From assembly GCF_003434055.1 (NCBI RefSeq), contig NZ_QVEX01000004.1, positions 124,001 through 188,000 on the forward strand: 64,000 bases of DNA, read 5' to 3'. The notes beneath the pieces were generated by a model that searched no databases, had not been told where the DNA came from, and saw only the letters and a list, made by a program, of their open reading frames with translations. The DNA comes from Enterocloster aldenensis (GTDB taxonomy: Bacteria; Bacillota; Clostridia; Lachnospirales; Lachnospiraceae). How positions within the stretch are numbered: the stretch's first letter is position 1; each line of letters begins with the position of its first letter. Positions 6,787-16,306 of the stretch are shown here, one piece after another. Both the position numbers and the translations under genes were made by a program.

Positions 6787-7596
6787 TCATAATGGAATGA
6801 ACTCAGGCTTTCGTCCATGGAACACGGTATAATACCGGAACCCGCACCTTAAGAGGAAACGGCGGCATTCCTGGAACCCGTAGCCCAGATATTCCGGGGT
6901 ATGGGCATCAGAGCCGATGGTGATGATTTCGCCGCCCAGTTCCCTGTATCGTTTTAATATCCTGCGGGAAGGATTGGGCTGCGAGAGGCCGTACCGGAGG
7001 CCTCCGGTATTGCACTCCAGCCCTTTGCCGTGTTCGATAAGCACCATGAGGATGGGGTCAATCCACTGGCTGAAGCGCTCATAAGAATAGGAAGCGTTCT
7101 GGTGAGGCGCATAGCGGACAATGTAATCCAGGTGCCCAAAGGAATCAAATACATCATAAAGGTTCCTGGCACGGTTTAAGGATACCTTGAAGAATTCCTC
7201 CAGCCCCCTCTCCTCGCCGTAATGTTCCCAGTAGCTGAGTTCATAGGGATCCATACCCGTCACAAAGTGGCTGGAGCCGATGATGAAGTCAAAGCTGGAG
7301 CCGTGTTCACGTACAAAATCATGAAGGTACCCATCCAGATGATCCTGAAGTCCCAGTTCCACTCCTATATTAATACGGATACGCCCTTCATATTCAGCCT
7401 GAAATGCCTTCAGGGCAGAGAGATAGGAGGGGATATCCAGGTTGAAATCCGTGTCGCAGAATCCCGAGTCATAATCATGGTGGTCCGTGATACAGATTTC
7501 CTTCATGCCAAGTTCCATGGCCTTTTCTATCTGCCTGCGCACCGGTGTGTCTGAATCACCGGAAAATGCAGTATGCAGATGACAATCGTTAATCAT
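6787..7596 (-). CDS. PHP-domain phosphoesterase, HisK-type histidinol-phosphatase family
   Basis: 269 residues, the usual length for the HisJ/HisK class. Metal-binding motifs of the PHP fold are in order: DCHLHTAFSGDSD (about 4-16), TDHHDY (about 37-42), GVELG (about 78-82), GSSHF (about 106-110), FGHLDY and GSDAHTP near residue 233. It should hydrolyse a phosphate monoester, classically L-histidinol phosphate. No other his gene is in the window, so the substrate could differ. It is convergent with the amidase and divergent from gap. GAGAAAC lies upstream of the start. Confidence 0.8.
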   Translation of the reverse strand: MINDCHLHTAFSGDSDTPVRRQIEKAMELGMKEICITDHHDYDSGFCDTDFNLDIPSYLSALKAFQAEYEGRIRINIGVELGLQDHLDGYLHDFVREHGSSFDFIIGSSHFVTGMDPYELSYWEHYGEERGLEEFFKVSLNRARNLYDVFDSFGHLDYIVRYAPHQNASYSYERFSQWIDPILMVLIEHGKGLECNTGGLRYGLSQPNPSRRILKRYRELGGEIITIGSDAHTPEYLGYGFQECRRFLLRCGFRYYTVFHGRKPEFIPL

Positions 7597-7898
7597 AAAT
7601 GTTTCTCCTTGTGGTCAAATCATTCAACAGGTTCATTATAACAGAAAGTTCCAAAAATAGAAGCCAGTAATAATAATAATTTAGATGTATAAAGGTGTAG
7701 AGATTTGTGGTATAATGAAAAATAAGCATTCATTTGGACATAATCACCAAGGGGATGAAAAAAATTTCCAGAAAAAGCCTGTCCTGCGAAAAATTGAAAA
7801 AAGGACTTGCCATTTCCAGAGAAATTGATTACAATGTAAGAAGGTTGATTATTATTTAACAATAATATAATTTTTAACAAACTAGGAGGAATTGAATC
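7597..7898. promoter_or_regulatory. Divergent intergenic region between PHP gene and gap, with gap promoter
   Basis: About 300 AT-rich bases. The clearest signal is an extended -10, TGG-TATAAT, with TATAAT at 7711-7716 on the plus strand, giving a leader of about 175 bases before gap. A second TATAAT at 7866-7871 is too close to the gap ribosome site (AGGAGG, 7884-7889) to be useful for it. No riboswitch or CggR-type operator is recognised. A minus-strand promoter for the PHP gene is not clear. Confidence 0.5.
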
Positions 7899-8930
7899 AT
7901 GGCAGTAAAAGTAGCAATTAATGGTTTTGGACGTATTGGACGTCTGGCTTTCCGTCAGATGTTCGGAGCAGAAGGTTACGACGTAGTAGCAATCAATGAC
8001 TTAACCGATCCTAAGATGTTAGCTCATCTCTTAAAGTATGATACAGCACAGGGCGGATACGCTGGCGTATATGGACAGGGCCTTCATACCGTAGAGGCTG
8101 GTGAGGATTCCATTACTGTTGATGGCAGGAAGATTACCATCTACAAGGAGCCAAAGGCTGCTGATCTTCCATGGGGCCAGATTGGTGTTGACGTGGTTCT
8201 GGAGTGCACAGGCTTCTACTGCTCCAAGGACAAAGCACAGGCACACATCGATGCAGGCGCTAAGAAAGTTGTTATTTCTGCTCCAGCAGGCAATGATCTT
8301 CCTACGATTGTATACAGTGTTAATGAGAACGTACTGACAGCTGATGACAAGATTATCTCCGCTGCTTCCTGTACAACCAACTGCCTGGCTCCTATGGCTA
8401 AGGCACTGAATGATTACGCTCCTATCCAGAGCGGTATCATGTCCACCATCCACGCTTACACAGGCGATCAGATGATTCTGGACGGACCACACAGAAAAGG
8501 TGATTTAAGAAGGGCAAGAGCCGGCGCTGCAAACATCGTTCCGAACTCCACAGGCGCTGCTAAGGCTATCGGCCTGGTTATCCCAGAGCTGAACGGCAAG
8601 TTAATCGGTTCCGCACAGCGTGTTCCGGTACCGACCGGTTCCACCACAATCCTTACAGCTGTTGTTAAGAAGGCTGGCGTTACCAAGGAAGACATCAATG
8701 CCGCTATGAAGGCTGCTGCTTCTGAGTCCTTCGGATACAACGAGGATGCCATTGTTTCCTCCGATGTTATCGGCATGAAATTCGGCTCCCTGTTCGATGC
8801 AACCCAGACCATGGTAGCTCAGATTGCGGATGATCTGTATGAGGTTCAGGTTGTTTCATGGTATGACAACGAGAACTCCTACACAAGCCAGATGGTCAGG
8901 ACCATTAAGTACTTTGCTGAGCTTGGCTAA
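7899..8930 (+). CDS. gap: Glyceraldehyde-3-phosphate dehydrogenase (type I)
   Basis: 343 residues. The N-terminal Rossmann motif [13 protein letters not shown] and the catalytic-cysteine motif [13 protein letters not shown] (Cys at about 157) are present, followed by the C-terminal [12 protein letters not shown] strand. It converts glyceraldehyde 3-phosphate, NAD and phosphate to 1,3-bisphosphoglycerate in the cytoplasm. AGGAGG lies 9 bases before ATG. Codon choice is biased to GCT/GTT/AAG and regular, as in highly expressed genes. It heads the cluster gap-pgk-tpiA-gpmI, but a hairpin with a T run separates it from pgk, so gap can be made in excess. Confidence 0.97.
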   Translation: MAVKVAINGFGRIGRLAFRQMFGAEGYDVVAINDLTDPKMLAHLLKYDTAQGGYAGVYGQGLHTVEAGEDSITVDGRKITIYKEPKAADLPWGQIGVDVVLECTGFYCSKDKAQAHIDAGAKKVVISAPAGNDLPTIVYSVNENVLTADDKIISAASCTTNCLAPMAKALNDYAPIQSGIMSTIHAYTGDQMILDGPHRKGDLRRARAGAANIVPNSTGAAKAIGLVIPELNGKLIGSAQRVPVPTGSTTILTAVVKKAGVTKEDINAAMKAAASESFGYNEDAIVSSDVIGMKFGSLFDATQTMVAQIADDLYEVQVVSWYDNENSYTSQMVRTIKYFAELG

Positions 8931-8955
8931 TTGAAGCAATAAGTTGACTCATGAG

Positions 8956-8986
8956 GGGTCCGGTCGTTTGGACCGGACCCTTTTTT
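8956..8986 (+). terminator. Terminator/attenuator between gap and pgk
   Basis: GGGTCCGGTC (8956-8965), loop GTTTG, GACCGGACCC (8971-8980), then TTTTTT. It is a perfect 10-bp stem and a textbook intrinsic terminator 26 bases after the gap stop codon. As pgk has no obvious promoter in the remaining 50 bases, partial readthrough is likely. Confidence 0.85.
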
Positions 8987-9037
8987 GCGCAGGGGTTCCT
9001 GCATGGAATCTTAAGACTCTGAAAGGGGATTAATACA

Positions 9038-10252
9038 ATGTTAAATAAGAAAACAGTAGATGATTTAAAGGATTTACAGGGCAAGAAGGTACTGGTGCGC
9101 TGCGATTTCAACGTGCCGTTAAAGGAAGGCGTCATCCAGAACTACAACCGTATCGACGGTGCCATCCCAACCATCAAGAAGCTTCTTGACCAGGGCGCAA
9201 AGGTTATCCTGTGTTCCCATCTGGGCAAGCCAAAGGGCGAGCCTGTACCTGAGATGAGTCTTGCACCGGTTGCACCGGCCCTCAGCGAGAGACTGGGCGT
9301 TGAAGTTAAGTTTGTGGATGATGCAAAGGTTACCGGACCTGAGACACAGAAGGTTGCCGCTGAATTAAAGGACGGCGAGGTTCTTCTGCTTCAGAATACA
9401 CGTTACAGGATTGAAGAGACCAAGTTCAAGGATGGCGATGCTGCTACAGAAGGTTATGCCAAGGAACTGGCCGATCTGTGCGACGGCATTTTTGTCAATG
9501 ATGCATTCGGCACCGCACACAGGGCACACTGCTCCAATGTGGGTGTTACAAGATATACCAAGGAGAACGTGGTAGGCTACCTGATGGAGAAGGAAATCAA
9601 GTTCTTAGGACAGGCGGTTGAGAACCCGGTCCGCCCCTTTGTGGCTATCCTGGGCGGCGCAAAGGTTTCTGATAAGATTAACGTGATTAACAACCTCCTT
9701 GACAAGGTTGACACCCTGATTATCGGAGGCGGCATGGCTTACACATTTGCCAAGGCCCAGGGACAGGAAATCGGCAATTCCCTGTGTGAGGCCGATAAGC
9801 TGGATTACGCGCTTCAGATGGTTAAGAAGGCAGAGGAGAAGGGCGTTAAGCTGCTGCTTCCGGTTGACCATGTAGAGGGTAAGGAATTTTCCAATGACAC
9901 AGAGCATAAGGTAGTGGATGTGATTGATGCCGGCTGGTCAGGATTTGATATCGGACCTAAGACAATTGCTCTTTACAAGGATGCCTTAAAGGGCGCCAAG
10001 ACCGTTGTATGGAACGGACCCATGGGCGTATTCGAATTCTCCAACTTTGCAGAAGGTACACTGGAAATCTGCCGTGCGGTTGCTGAACTGACAGATGCAA
10101 CCACTGTCATCGGCGGCGGCGATTCCGTGAATGCTGTTAAGAGACTGGGCTTTGCCGATAAGATGACACACATTTCCACTGGCGGCGGCGCTTCCCTGGA
10201 ATTCTTAGAGGGCAAGGAACTGCCGGGTGTTGCGGCTGCAGATAACAAATAA
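9038..10252 (+). CDS. pgk: Phosphoglycerate kinase
   Basis: 404 residues. The signatures are [14 protein letters not shown] near the N-terminus, [10 protein letters not shown] for substrate binding, [14 protein letters not shown], and the nucleotide-binding C-terminal block [16 protein letters not shown] with [18 protein letters not shown]. It transfers the acyl phosphate of 1,3-bisphosphoglycerate to ADP. GAAAGGGGATT precedes the ATG. It is the second gene of the glycolytic cluster, 107 bases after gap and beyond a terminator-like hairpin. Confidence 0.97.
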   Translation: MLNKKTVDDLKDLQGKKVLVRCDFNVPLKEGVIQNYNRIDGAIPTIKKLLDQGAKVILCSHLGKPKGEPVPEMSLAPVAPALSERLGVEVKFVDDAKVTGPETQKVAAELKDGEVLLLQNTRYRIEETKFKDGDAATEGYAKELADLCDGIFVNDAFGTAHRAHCSNVGVTRYTKENVVGYLMEKEIKFLGQAVENPVRPFVAILGGAKVSDKINVINNLLDKVDTLIIGGGMAYTFAKAQGQEIGNSLCEADKLDYALQMVKKAEEKGVKLLLPVDHVEGKEFSNDTEHKVVDVIDAGWSGFDIGPKTIALYKDALKGAKTVVWNGPMGVFEFSNFAEGTLEICRAVAELTDATTVIGGGDSVNAVKRLGFADKMTHISTGGGASLEFLEGKELPGVAAADNK

Positions 10253-10276
10253 TAGTATAACTGATACGGAAACTTC

Positions 10277-10325
10277 GGCGATATGAGGCCCATAAAGACT
10301 TTGCTAAGTATCGCCAGGCACTAAG
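10277..10325 (+). other. Inverted repeat in the pgk-tpiA spacer
   Basis: GGCGATA (10277-10283) and TATCGCC (10319-10325) could close a long stem-loop in the transcript between pgk and tpiA. No U run follows, so it may be a processing or stability element. Confidence in a function is low. Confidence 0.35.
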
Positions 10326-10346
10326 TGCAAGGAGAGGGGAACCATC

Positions 10347-11099
10347 ATGGCAAGAAAGAAAATCATCGCAGGCAACTGGAAAATGAACATGACACCTTCA
10401 GAGGCAGTTGCCCTGGTTAACGAGTTAAGACCACTGGTAGCAAATGACGATGTGGACGTGGTATTCTGCGTACCCGCAATCGACATCATCCCGGCTGTGG
10501 AAGCTGCCAAGGGAAGCAATATCTGCATTGGCGCGGAGAACATGTATTATGAGGAAAAAGGCGCTTACACAGGCGAGATTGCCCCTAACATGCTCACGGA
10601 TGCAGGCGTAAAGTATGTAATCATCGGGCATTCCGAGAGACGCGAGTATTTTGCCGAGACAGACGAGACAGTGAATAAGAAGGTGCAGAAGGCATTTGAA
10701 CACGGCATTACCCCGATTGTCTGCTGCGGCGAGTCCTTAACCCAGAGGGAACAGGGCATCACCATTGACTGGATCCGTCAGCAGATTAAGATTGCGTTCC
10801 TGAATGTGACGGCTGACCAGGCTAAGACTGCTGTAATCGCGTATGAGCCAATCTGGGCAATCGGCACAGGCAAGGTAGCAACCACGGAACAGGCTGAGGA
10901 AGTATGCGCAGCCATCCGTGCCTGCATCGGTGAGATTTATGATGATGCAACAGCAGAAGCCATCCGCATCCAGTACGGCGGCTCCGTATCCGCATCCTCA
11001 GCGCCGGAGCTGTTCGCACAGCCTGACATTGACGGCGGTCTGGTAGGCGGCGCCTCCCTTAAACCGGATTTTGGGAAAATTGTCAACTACAATAAGTAA
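10347..11099 (+). CDS. tpiA: Triosephosphate isomerase
   Basis: 250 residues. It has AGNWKMNMT with the catalytic Lys at the N-terminus, GHSERREYF with the catalytic His, the signature [15 protein letters not shown] with the catalytic Glu, and the phosphate-gripping ends YGGSVS and GGLVGGASL. It interconverts dihydroxyacetone phosphate and glyceraldehyde 3-phosphate. The start follows AGGAGAGGGG. It also serves the DHAP-producing pathway encoded at 42-46 kb. Confidence 0.97.
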   Translation: MARKKIIAGNWKMNMTPSEAVALVNELRPLVANDDVDVVFCVPAIDIIPAVEAAKGSNICIGAENMYYEEKGAYTGEIAPNMLTDAGVKYVIIGHSERREYFAETDETVNKKVQKAFEHGITPIVCCGESLTQREQGITIDWIRQQIKIAFLNVTADQAKTAVIAYEPIWAIGTGKVATTEQAEEVCAAIRACIGEIYDDATAEAIRIQYGGSVSASSAPELFAQPDIDGGLVGGASLKPDFGKIVNYNK

Positions 11100-11116
11100 T
11101 AAGCAAGCAATGTATT

Positions 11117-11149
11117 TGCCCTGCGGCCAAAGAAGCTGACTGCAGGGCA
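11117..11149 (+). terminator. Hairpin between tpiA and gpmI, possible attenuator
   Basis: TGCCCTGC (11117-11124) and GCAGGGCA (11142-11149) form a perfect 8-bp stem, followed by the pyrimidine-rich TCATTCTCTTT. The T run is interrupted, so readthrough into gpmI is expected. Confidence 0.45.
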
Positions 11150-11192
11150 TCATTCTCTTTGACAGCAATGGAAAAAAAGGAGATTTTTGAAT

Positions 11193-12734
11193 ATGAGCAA
11201 GAAACCAACCGTATTAATGATACTTGACGGCTACGGCCTTAACAGCAACTGCGACCACAATGCTGTGTGCGAGGGCAGGACTCCTGTCATGGACCAGCTG
11301 ATGAGCCAGTGCCCCTTTGTAAAGGGCGAGGCCAGCGGGATGGCAGTGGGACTTCCGGAAGGCCAGATGGGCAACTCTGAGGTGGGCCATCTTAACATGG
11401 GGGCAGGCCGCATTGTTTACCAGGAACTGACCAGGATCACCAAGTCCATCCAGGACGGTGATTTCTTCCAGGTGCCTGAATTCCTTACCGCGGTGGAAAA
11501 CTGCAAGAAGAACGGCACTGCCCTTCATATGTTCGGCCTTGTGTCCGATGGCGGTGTCCACAGCCACAACACCCACATCTATGGCCTTCTGGAACTGGCT
11601 AAGAGGAATGGCCTTGACAAGGTGTATGTGCATTGTTTCCTGGACGGCCGCGACACCCCTCCGGAATCCGGCAAGGGATTTGTGGCTGACCTGGAAGCCA
11701 AGATGAAGGAAATCGGCGTGGGAGAAGTGGCATCCGTTATGGGACGTTACTATGCCATGGACCGTGACAAGAGATGGGACCGTGTGGAACTGGCCTACAA
11801 TGCGCTGACAAAGGGCGAGGGAAACCGGGCCGCAAGCGCCACCGGAGGAATCCAGGCATCCTATGATGATGGCAAGGCAGACGAGTTCGTGATACCTTTC
11901 GTGGTTGAAAAGGACGGTAAGCCAACCGCAACCATTATGGACGGGGATTCCGTGATATTCTACAATTTCCGCCCAGACCGTGCAAGGGAAATCACCCGCG
12001 CGTTCTGCGACACGTCCTTTGACGGCTTTGCAAGGGATAAGAAACTGGACCTTGTGTTCGTATGCTTTACCGACTATGATGAAACCATCGAAAACAAGCT
12101 GGTTGCATTCAGGAAGGAGAGCATCACCAATACCTTTGGCGAATTCCTGGCAGCCCATGGCAAGACCCAGGTAAGGATTGCCGAGACTGAGAAGTACGCC
12201 CACGTTACCTTCTTCTTTAACGGCGGCGTGGAGGAACCCAACAAAGGCGAGGACCGTATCCTGGTTCCCTCACCAAAGGAAGTTGCCACCTATGACTTAA
12301 AGCCTGAGATGAGCGCCAATGGCGTGTGCGATAAGCTGGTGGAAGCTATCAGATCAGGCAAGTATGATGTAATCATCATCAACTTTGCCAACCCGGACAT
12401 GGTTGGACATACAGGCGTGGAGGATGCTGCCATCAAGGCCATCGAGACAGTGGACGCCTGCGTGGGCCGCGCAGTGGAGGCCATCAAGGAAGTGGACGGC
12501 GTCATGTTCATCTGTGCGGACCACGGCAATGCGGAGCAGCTGGTGGACTATGAAACAGGGGAGCCATTTACGGCCCACACCACCAATCCTGTCCCGTTCA
12601 TCCTGGTGAATGCGGACCCAGCCTACAAGCTGCGCGAGGGAGGCGCCCTGTGCGATATCATCCCAACCCTCATTGAGCTGATGGGAATGGAGCAGCCTGT
12701 GGAGATGACCGGAAAGTCCCTGCTGGTGAAGTAA
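11193..12734 (+). CDS. gpmI: 2,3-bisphosphoglycerate-independent phosphoglycerate mutase
   Basis: 513 residues, the standard length for the manganese-dependent enzyme of the alkaline phosphatase superfamily. The first metal Asp is in LDGYG (Asp12). The phospho-acceptor Ser62 lies in MGNSEVGHLNMGAGR. Further metal ligands are in DGRDTPP and MVGHTG and in the C-terminal ADHGNAE. It interconverts 3- and 2-phosphoglycerate. A TTG six bases earlier is in frame, but ATG 11193 has AAGGAG at a better 10-base distance. It is the last gene of the glycolytic cluster; no enolase follows. Confidence 0.96.
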   Translation: MSKKPTVLMILDGYGLNSNCDHNAVCEGRTPVMDQLMSQCPFVKGEASGMAVGLPEGQMGNSEVGHLNMGAGRIVYQELTRITKSIQDGDFFQVPEFLTAVENCKKNGTALHMFGLVSDGGVHSHNTHIYGLLELAKRNGLDKVYVHCFLDGRDTPPESGKGFVADLEAKMKEIGVGEVASVMGRYYAMDRDKRWDRVELAYNALTKGEGNRAASATGGIQASYDDGKADEFVIPFVVEKDGKPTATIMDGDSVIFYNFRPDRAREITRAFCDTSFDGFARDKKLDLVFVCFTDYDETIENKLVAFRKESITNTFGEFLAAHGKTQVRIAETEKYAHVTFFFNGGVEEPNKGEDRILVPSPKEVATYDLKPEMSANGVCDKLVEAIRSGKYDVIIINFANPDMVGHTGVEDAAIKAIETVDACVGRAVEAIKEVDGVMFICADHGNAEQLVDYETGEPFTAHTTNPVPFILVNADPAYKLREGGALCDIIPTLIELMGMEQPVEMTGKSLLVK

Positions 12735-12772
12735 GGATTGATTGGAGTTTAATGGATTATAATGTATGAGAA

Positions 12773-12805
12773 GGCCGGGCGGCCGTGACTGCCCGGTCTT
12801 TTTTT
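12773..12805 (+). terminator. Terminator of the glycolytic cluster
   Basis: CCGGGC (12775-12780) pairs with GCCCGG (12791-12796), extended by flanking bases, followed by TCTTTTTTT. It lies 40 bases after the gpmI stop and before the promoter of the next operon. Confidence 0.8.
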
Positions 12806-12811
12806 GCGCCC

Positions 12812-12848
12812 CAATCACAAAATACACACACCAATCTAAAAATAGGGC
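12812..12848 (+). promoter_or_regulatory. Tandem 17-bp boxes, candidate response-regulator sites (kinase/regulator promoter)
   Basis: Two similar boxes start 20 bases apart, at 12812 (CAATCACAAAATACACA) and 12832 (CAATCTAAAAATAGGGC). The second ends 26 bases before the TATAAT at 12875. The same arrangement, same spacing and a 13/17 match recur before the PNP gene at 16207-16243. A direct repeat one to two helical turns long just upstream of -35 is the usual target of AraC-type regulators. I infer that the YesN-like regulator encoded at 14637 binds here and controls its own operon. Confidence 0.55.
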
Positions 12849-12850
12849 AC

Positions 12851-12880
12851 TTGTGCCAATACGCTCCCCTGCCATATAAT
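12851..12880 (+). promoter_or_regulatory. Promoter of the first two-component operon
   Basis: TTGTGC (12851-12856), an 18-base spacer and TATAAT (12875-12880). A GGCAC-TT-GTGCC inverted repeat (12845-12856) overlaps the -35. The start codon of the kinase is 36 bases after the -10. Confidence 0.55.
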
Positions 12881-12915
12881 GAGAGGAGGAAAAAACATCT
12901 GGAGGTGCCTGTCAT

Positions 12916-14640
12916 ATGAAACGGCTGGAAAAATTCTTTAATATGAAAATGATTCGGAACCGTATAATCGCCGTACAGCTGGGGGTCATCATTCCGGCTG
13001 TCATCCTGCTGGGGGTGATGATATACGGCATGACAAGCGCCATGCTCATAAAGACAAACTCGGAATCCTATCTAAAGGTCCTTGAATCAGCAGATATCAT
13101 TTTGAGCCATTATCTGGATTCCTACCGTGACATTACCAGGAATGTGCTGGCAGACCCGGTTCTTCAAAATGACCTTACGATAAGCAGCAATTCCCGGTCA
13201 GGTGGAAAACGGATAGAAGAGCGCCTGTTCGTGGATCTGGACAATGCGATGGAAAAGTATATCATGGGATTTTCCGGCGCCAGGTCAATCTATCTGTATG
13301 ATTCCAGGGGAAGGCTGTTCTATCTGGATGACTCGGGGCAGGGCAGGTCTGCGGCAGACGCAGCGGACTATGGTGTTATCTCAGCCACGCCATGGTTTAA
13401 GAAGGCGGCAGCGCAAAAAGGATATGAGGGGTTCGCGGGCCGGAATGTAATTACCGGGAACAGGGAGCAGTTTTCCTGCATCAAGCTCCTTAAGAACCTC
13501 GATACCCAGGATGTGATTGGAATGATGATATTGAACTTTGACAAAGCGGCTTTAAAAGAGGTATTTCCCTCTTACCGCCCAGAGCAAGGCGCATATGCTG
13601 TGGTGGAACAACAGGAGGAGGGGGGATATGATGTGGTCCTGTCATCCGGCGCAGCCATGGAGGAGCAGGAGATTGCCCGCATTCTGGTAAAGGGGGACCC
13701 GGACTATCATCTGTCCAGGTATGGCAGCTCGGAAATGGGCTGGGAGCTGGTACACATGGTGCAGAACCGGAGCCTGTTAAGTGAAGCAGGTAAGATACAG
13801 GGCATTATTATGAATGGGCTGGCGATAACCATAGTCCTTTTGCTGGTGCTGACGGTTCTTTTGTGTAACCGGATTACTAAGCCCCTTTACCAGCTGAGGG
13901 ATGATATTGTACGTGTGGGGGAGGGGGAGCGCTGCCTGGAAACAGATTTTCCGGATGATGAGATAGGCGCCATCGGCCAGGAATTCAGCCGTATGGTAAA
14001 TGAAAAGCTTACCCTGGCCGACCAGGTCACACGGGTGGAGCTTAAGAATAAGGAGGCGGAACTGGAGCTGCTTCAGTCCAACATCAATCCCCACTTCCTG
14101 TATAATACCCTGGATTCCCTTTACTGGATGGCCATCCTCCATGAGGCCGAGGATGTGGCGGAGCTTACAAAGGCATTGAGCGATGTGTTTAAGATTGCCC
14201 TCAGCAAAGGGGAAAAGTTCATTCCCATACAGAAGGAGCTGGATTTTGTCAGAAGCTATCTCTATATCCAGAACATCCGTTTTGAAGGGAAGATCCATGT
14301 GGACATCCAGGCCGATGAAAGCCTGATGGGATATAAAGTCATAAAGCTGCTGCTTCAGCCATTTGTGGAAAATGCTGTTTACCATGGGCTGGAGCCTAAG
14401 CTGGGAAGCGGCACCGTTGTCATAAAGGTTTACAGGGAGCAGGATTTCCTGTGTTTTGAGGTGGCGGATGACGGGGTTGGCATGGATGTGGATGCCTCCC
14501 TTTCCAAAGGATACGCCCTGAGGAACAGTCTGGAACGCATCCGCCTTGTCTATGGTGATGATGCAAAGGTGGAATTTAAGAGCAGCCCCGGACAGGGGGT
14601 ACAGGTGAAAATATCGTTGCGGGCGGGGGTAAAGGAATGA
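12916..14640 (+). CDS. YesM-type sensor histidine kinase
   Basis: 574 residues. Membrane helix 1 is at about 20-42, followed by an outside sensing region (about 43-290, probably double Cache). Membrane helix 2 is at about 296-318 (IIMNGLAITIVLLLVLTVLL), with HAMP to about 370. The phospho-acceptor His is at about 393 in SNINPHFLYNTLDS and the ATPase domain has LLLQPFVENAVYHG and DDGVGMD. This is the His_kinase/LytS family layout. The gene overlaps its response regulator by 4 bases. The neighbours downstream are nucleoside uptake and breakdown genes, so the outside domain may sense nucleosides or the loaded binding protein. GGAGGTG precedes the ATG. Confidence 0.9.
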   Translation: MKRLEKFFNMKMIRNRIIAVQLGVIIPAVILLGVMIYGMTSAMLIKTNSESYLKVLESADIILSHYLDSYRDITRNVLADPVLQNDLTISSNSRSGGKRIEERLFVDLDNAMEKYIMGFSGARSIYLYDSRGRLFYLDDSGQGRSAADAADYGVISATPWFKKAAAQKGYEGFAGRNVITGNREQFSCIKLLKNLDTQDVIGMMILNFDKAALKEVFPSYRPEQGAYAVVEQQEEGGYDVVLSSGAAMEEQEIARILVKGDPDYHLSRYGSSEMGWELVHMVQNRSLLSEAGKIQGIIMNGLAITIVLLLVLTVLLCNRITKPLYQLRDDIVRVGEGERCLETDFPDDEIGAIGQEFSRMVNEKLTLADQVTRVELKNKEAELELLQSNINPHFLYNTLDSLYWMAILHEAEDVAELTKALSDVFKIALSKGEKFIPIQKELDFVRSYLYIQNIRFEGKIHVDIQADESLMGYKVIKLLLQPFVENAVYHGLEPKLGSGTVVIKVYREQDFLCFEVADDGVGMDVDASLSKGYALRNSLERIRLVYGDDAKVEFKSSPGQGVQVKISLRAGVKE

Positions 14641-16202
14641 TAAAAGTGGTTCTGATTGAAGATGAAAACGTAGTCTTAAAAGGCATGGCCATGGTATTGA
14701 AGCGGGAGCCGGATGTGGACCTGGCAGGCACGGCAGAAGATGGGAACCAGGGATTGGAGCTGATATACAGGGAACATCCCGATGTGGTCCTGACGGATAT
14801 CCGCATGCCGGGACTGTCGGGCCTGGAGATGATAGAACAGGCCCAGATGCGTTTTCCGGACACGGTGTTCATCATATTCAGCGGATTTTGCGAGTTTAAA
14901 TATGTCCAGCAGGCCATTGGTCTGGGCGTGCTTGCCTATCTGGAAAAGCCGGTTACGGTCAGCGATTTGCGGGGCGCCCTTAAAAAGGCCGCCAACCTGG
15001 TGGACTACAAGAAAAATTATATACGCATGAAGGAGCGCACCCAGCAGGTAAACCGGGTTATGGTGGAGCAGGCCCTGTACGACCTGATGAACCAGCCGTC
15101 CGCCATGGAAGCTGCAAACATGGAGCGGCTTCTGGAGGTGGGGGAATATCTTAGCTTTTCAACTGAGCTGGCCGTGTTATGCGCCGGGAAATTATCCTGG
15201 AAGGAGTCTGGCGTGGATGAATACCGGAAACTGATCCATGCAATGACATTTTCCATTGCAGGGAACCACAGCCTGGACATTTACACCCTGACCGTGGAGG
15301 AGCAGCTGTATTTTGTATACTTCAACCAGGAATGCCAGATATTTCCCTTTTATCAGGAGATATCCGGGCAAAGGCAGGCGCTGGAGGACCAGGGCATATC
15401 CTTTTATGGGGGAATCAGCAGCATACATCAGGGCATCTATGGGCTGAAGGACGCGTTTGCAGAGGCCAGGAGCGCCCAGAACTATGCGTGCTTCCTGGAA
15501 TCGGAGGAAATCGTGCGCAGCGGGGATGTGGAGTATCGGAACCATATTCCGGCTGAGATTACGGACAGCCAGTATTCCATGGAGTTTAATTTTCGTCTGC
15601 AGAATTACAGCCAGTTCAGGAAACAGGCCGGGGCATACCTGTCCTACCTGGCTAAGGAGGGAATCATGCCGGAGCTACTGAGGAACGAATGCCTGGACCT
15701 GGTATACCTGGTGAAAAAGCTTGCGCTGGAATCCGGTGGTGTTGGGGAAGATAGGCTGCCTGTCATCAGCCACAGTGAAATCATGGACCTGGAATCCGCG
15801 GAGGAAATGACGGACTGGGCGCGCCGCATGACGGACCGTTTCCTGCTGGAGGTGGAGCAGGACCGGAATACGGAAAGGGAACACCCTGTAAGCGTGGTGA
15901 AAAAATACATAGACCAGCATTATGCCGAGAGCATCACGCTAGAAACCCTGGCGGACCAGGTCCATATGAACCCCACATATCTGAGCGTCCTGTTTAAAAA
16001 GGAAGAGGGGGTTGCCTACAGCCATTATCTGGCCCAGGTCCGCATCCGCCAGGCAGCAGGGCTGCTGGAAAAGGGGGAAAAGGCAAAGGATGTGTGCAGG
16101 AAGGTGGGATATTTCGACTACCGCTACTTTAACAAGCAGTTTAAAAAATATGTGGGCATGACACCGGACACCTATAAGCGTACAAAGATAGGGCTTGAAT
16201 AA
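14637..16202 (+). CDS. YesN-type response regulator with AraC DNA-binding domain
   Basis: 521 residues. The receiver domain covers 1-120, with acidic pocket IEDE, phospho-acceptor Asp at about 54 in VVLTDIRMPG, and the switch Lys in LEKPV. A long central region without known motifs follows. The C-terminal AraC/XylS domain is at about 415-515, with two helix-turn-helices (ITLETLADQVHMNPTYLSVLFKKE and KAKDVCRKVGYFDYRYFNKQFKK). ATGA overlap couples it to the kinase. Shared boxes upstream of the kinase gene and of the PNP gene suggest that it regulates both. Confidence 0.92.
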   Translation: MIKVVLIEDENVVLKGMAMVLKREPDVDLAGTAEDGNQGLELIYREHPDVVLTDIRMPGLSGLEMIEQAQMRFPDTVFIIFSGFCEFKYVQQAIGLGVLAYLEKPVTVSDLRGALKKAANLVDYKKNYIRMKERTQQVNRVMVEQALYDLMNQPSAMEAANMERLLEVGEYLSFSTELAVLCAGKLSWKESGVDEYRKLIHAMTFSIAGNHSLDIYTLTVEEQLYFVYFNQECQIFPFYQEISGQRQALEDQGISFYGGISSIHQGIYGLKDAFAEARSAQNYACFLESEEIVRSGDVEYRNHIPAEITDSQYSMEFNFRLQNYSQFRKQAGAYLSYLAKEGIMPELLRNECLDLVYLVKKLALESGGVGEDRLPVISHSEIMDLESAEEMTDWARRMTDRFLLEVEQDRNTEREHPVSVVKKYIDQHYAESITLETLADQVHMNPTYLSVLFKKEEGVAYSHYLAQVRIRQAAGLLEKGEKAKDVCRKVGYFDYRYFNKQFKKYVGMTPDTYKRTKIGLE

Positions 16203-16206
16203 AAGA

Positions 16207-16243
16207 GATTCTTGAAAATGGCCCAACAATCCAAAATAAAGGC
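16207..16243 (+). promoter_or_regulatory. Tandem 17-bp boxes, candidate response-regulator sites (PNP operon)
   Basis: Boxes start at 16207 (GATTCTTGAAAATGGCC) and 16227 (CAATCCAAAATAAAGGC), again 20 bases apart. The second matches the box at 12832 in 13 of 17 positions and ends exactly 26 bases before the TACAAT at 16270, as at the kinase promoter. This is a shared operator in sequence, spacing and position. Confidence 0.55.
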
Positions 16244-16269
16244 GGATTTAAAAAATTACCGGCTCACCT

Positions 16270-16275
16270 TACAAT
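16270..16275 (+). promoter_or_regulatory. -10 element of the nucleoside operon
   Basis: TACAAT lies 31 bases before the PNP start. The -35 region (about 16247-16252) is a poor match to TTGACA, as expected for a promoter needing an activator bound just upstream. Confidence 0.45.
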
Positions 16276-16306
16276 GGAACCATAAAACACAGAGGAGAGT
16301 CGGGAC

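Noticed and set aside
7845..7871. TTGATT and TATAAT as a second gap promoter
   Set aside because: The spacer is only 15 bases and transcription would start about 6 bases from the ribosome site. The extended -10 at 7711 is a better candidate.
11214..12203. Minus-strand frame of 329 codons opposite gpmI
   Set aside because: It is a shadow of a highly biased housekeeping gene, without ribosome site or recognisable domains.
16203..16306. Purine riboswitch before the PNP operon
   Set aside because: Only 31 bases separate the -10 and the start codon, too short for an aptamer, and no conserved core is seen.
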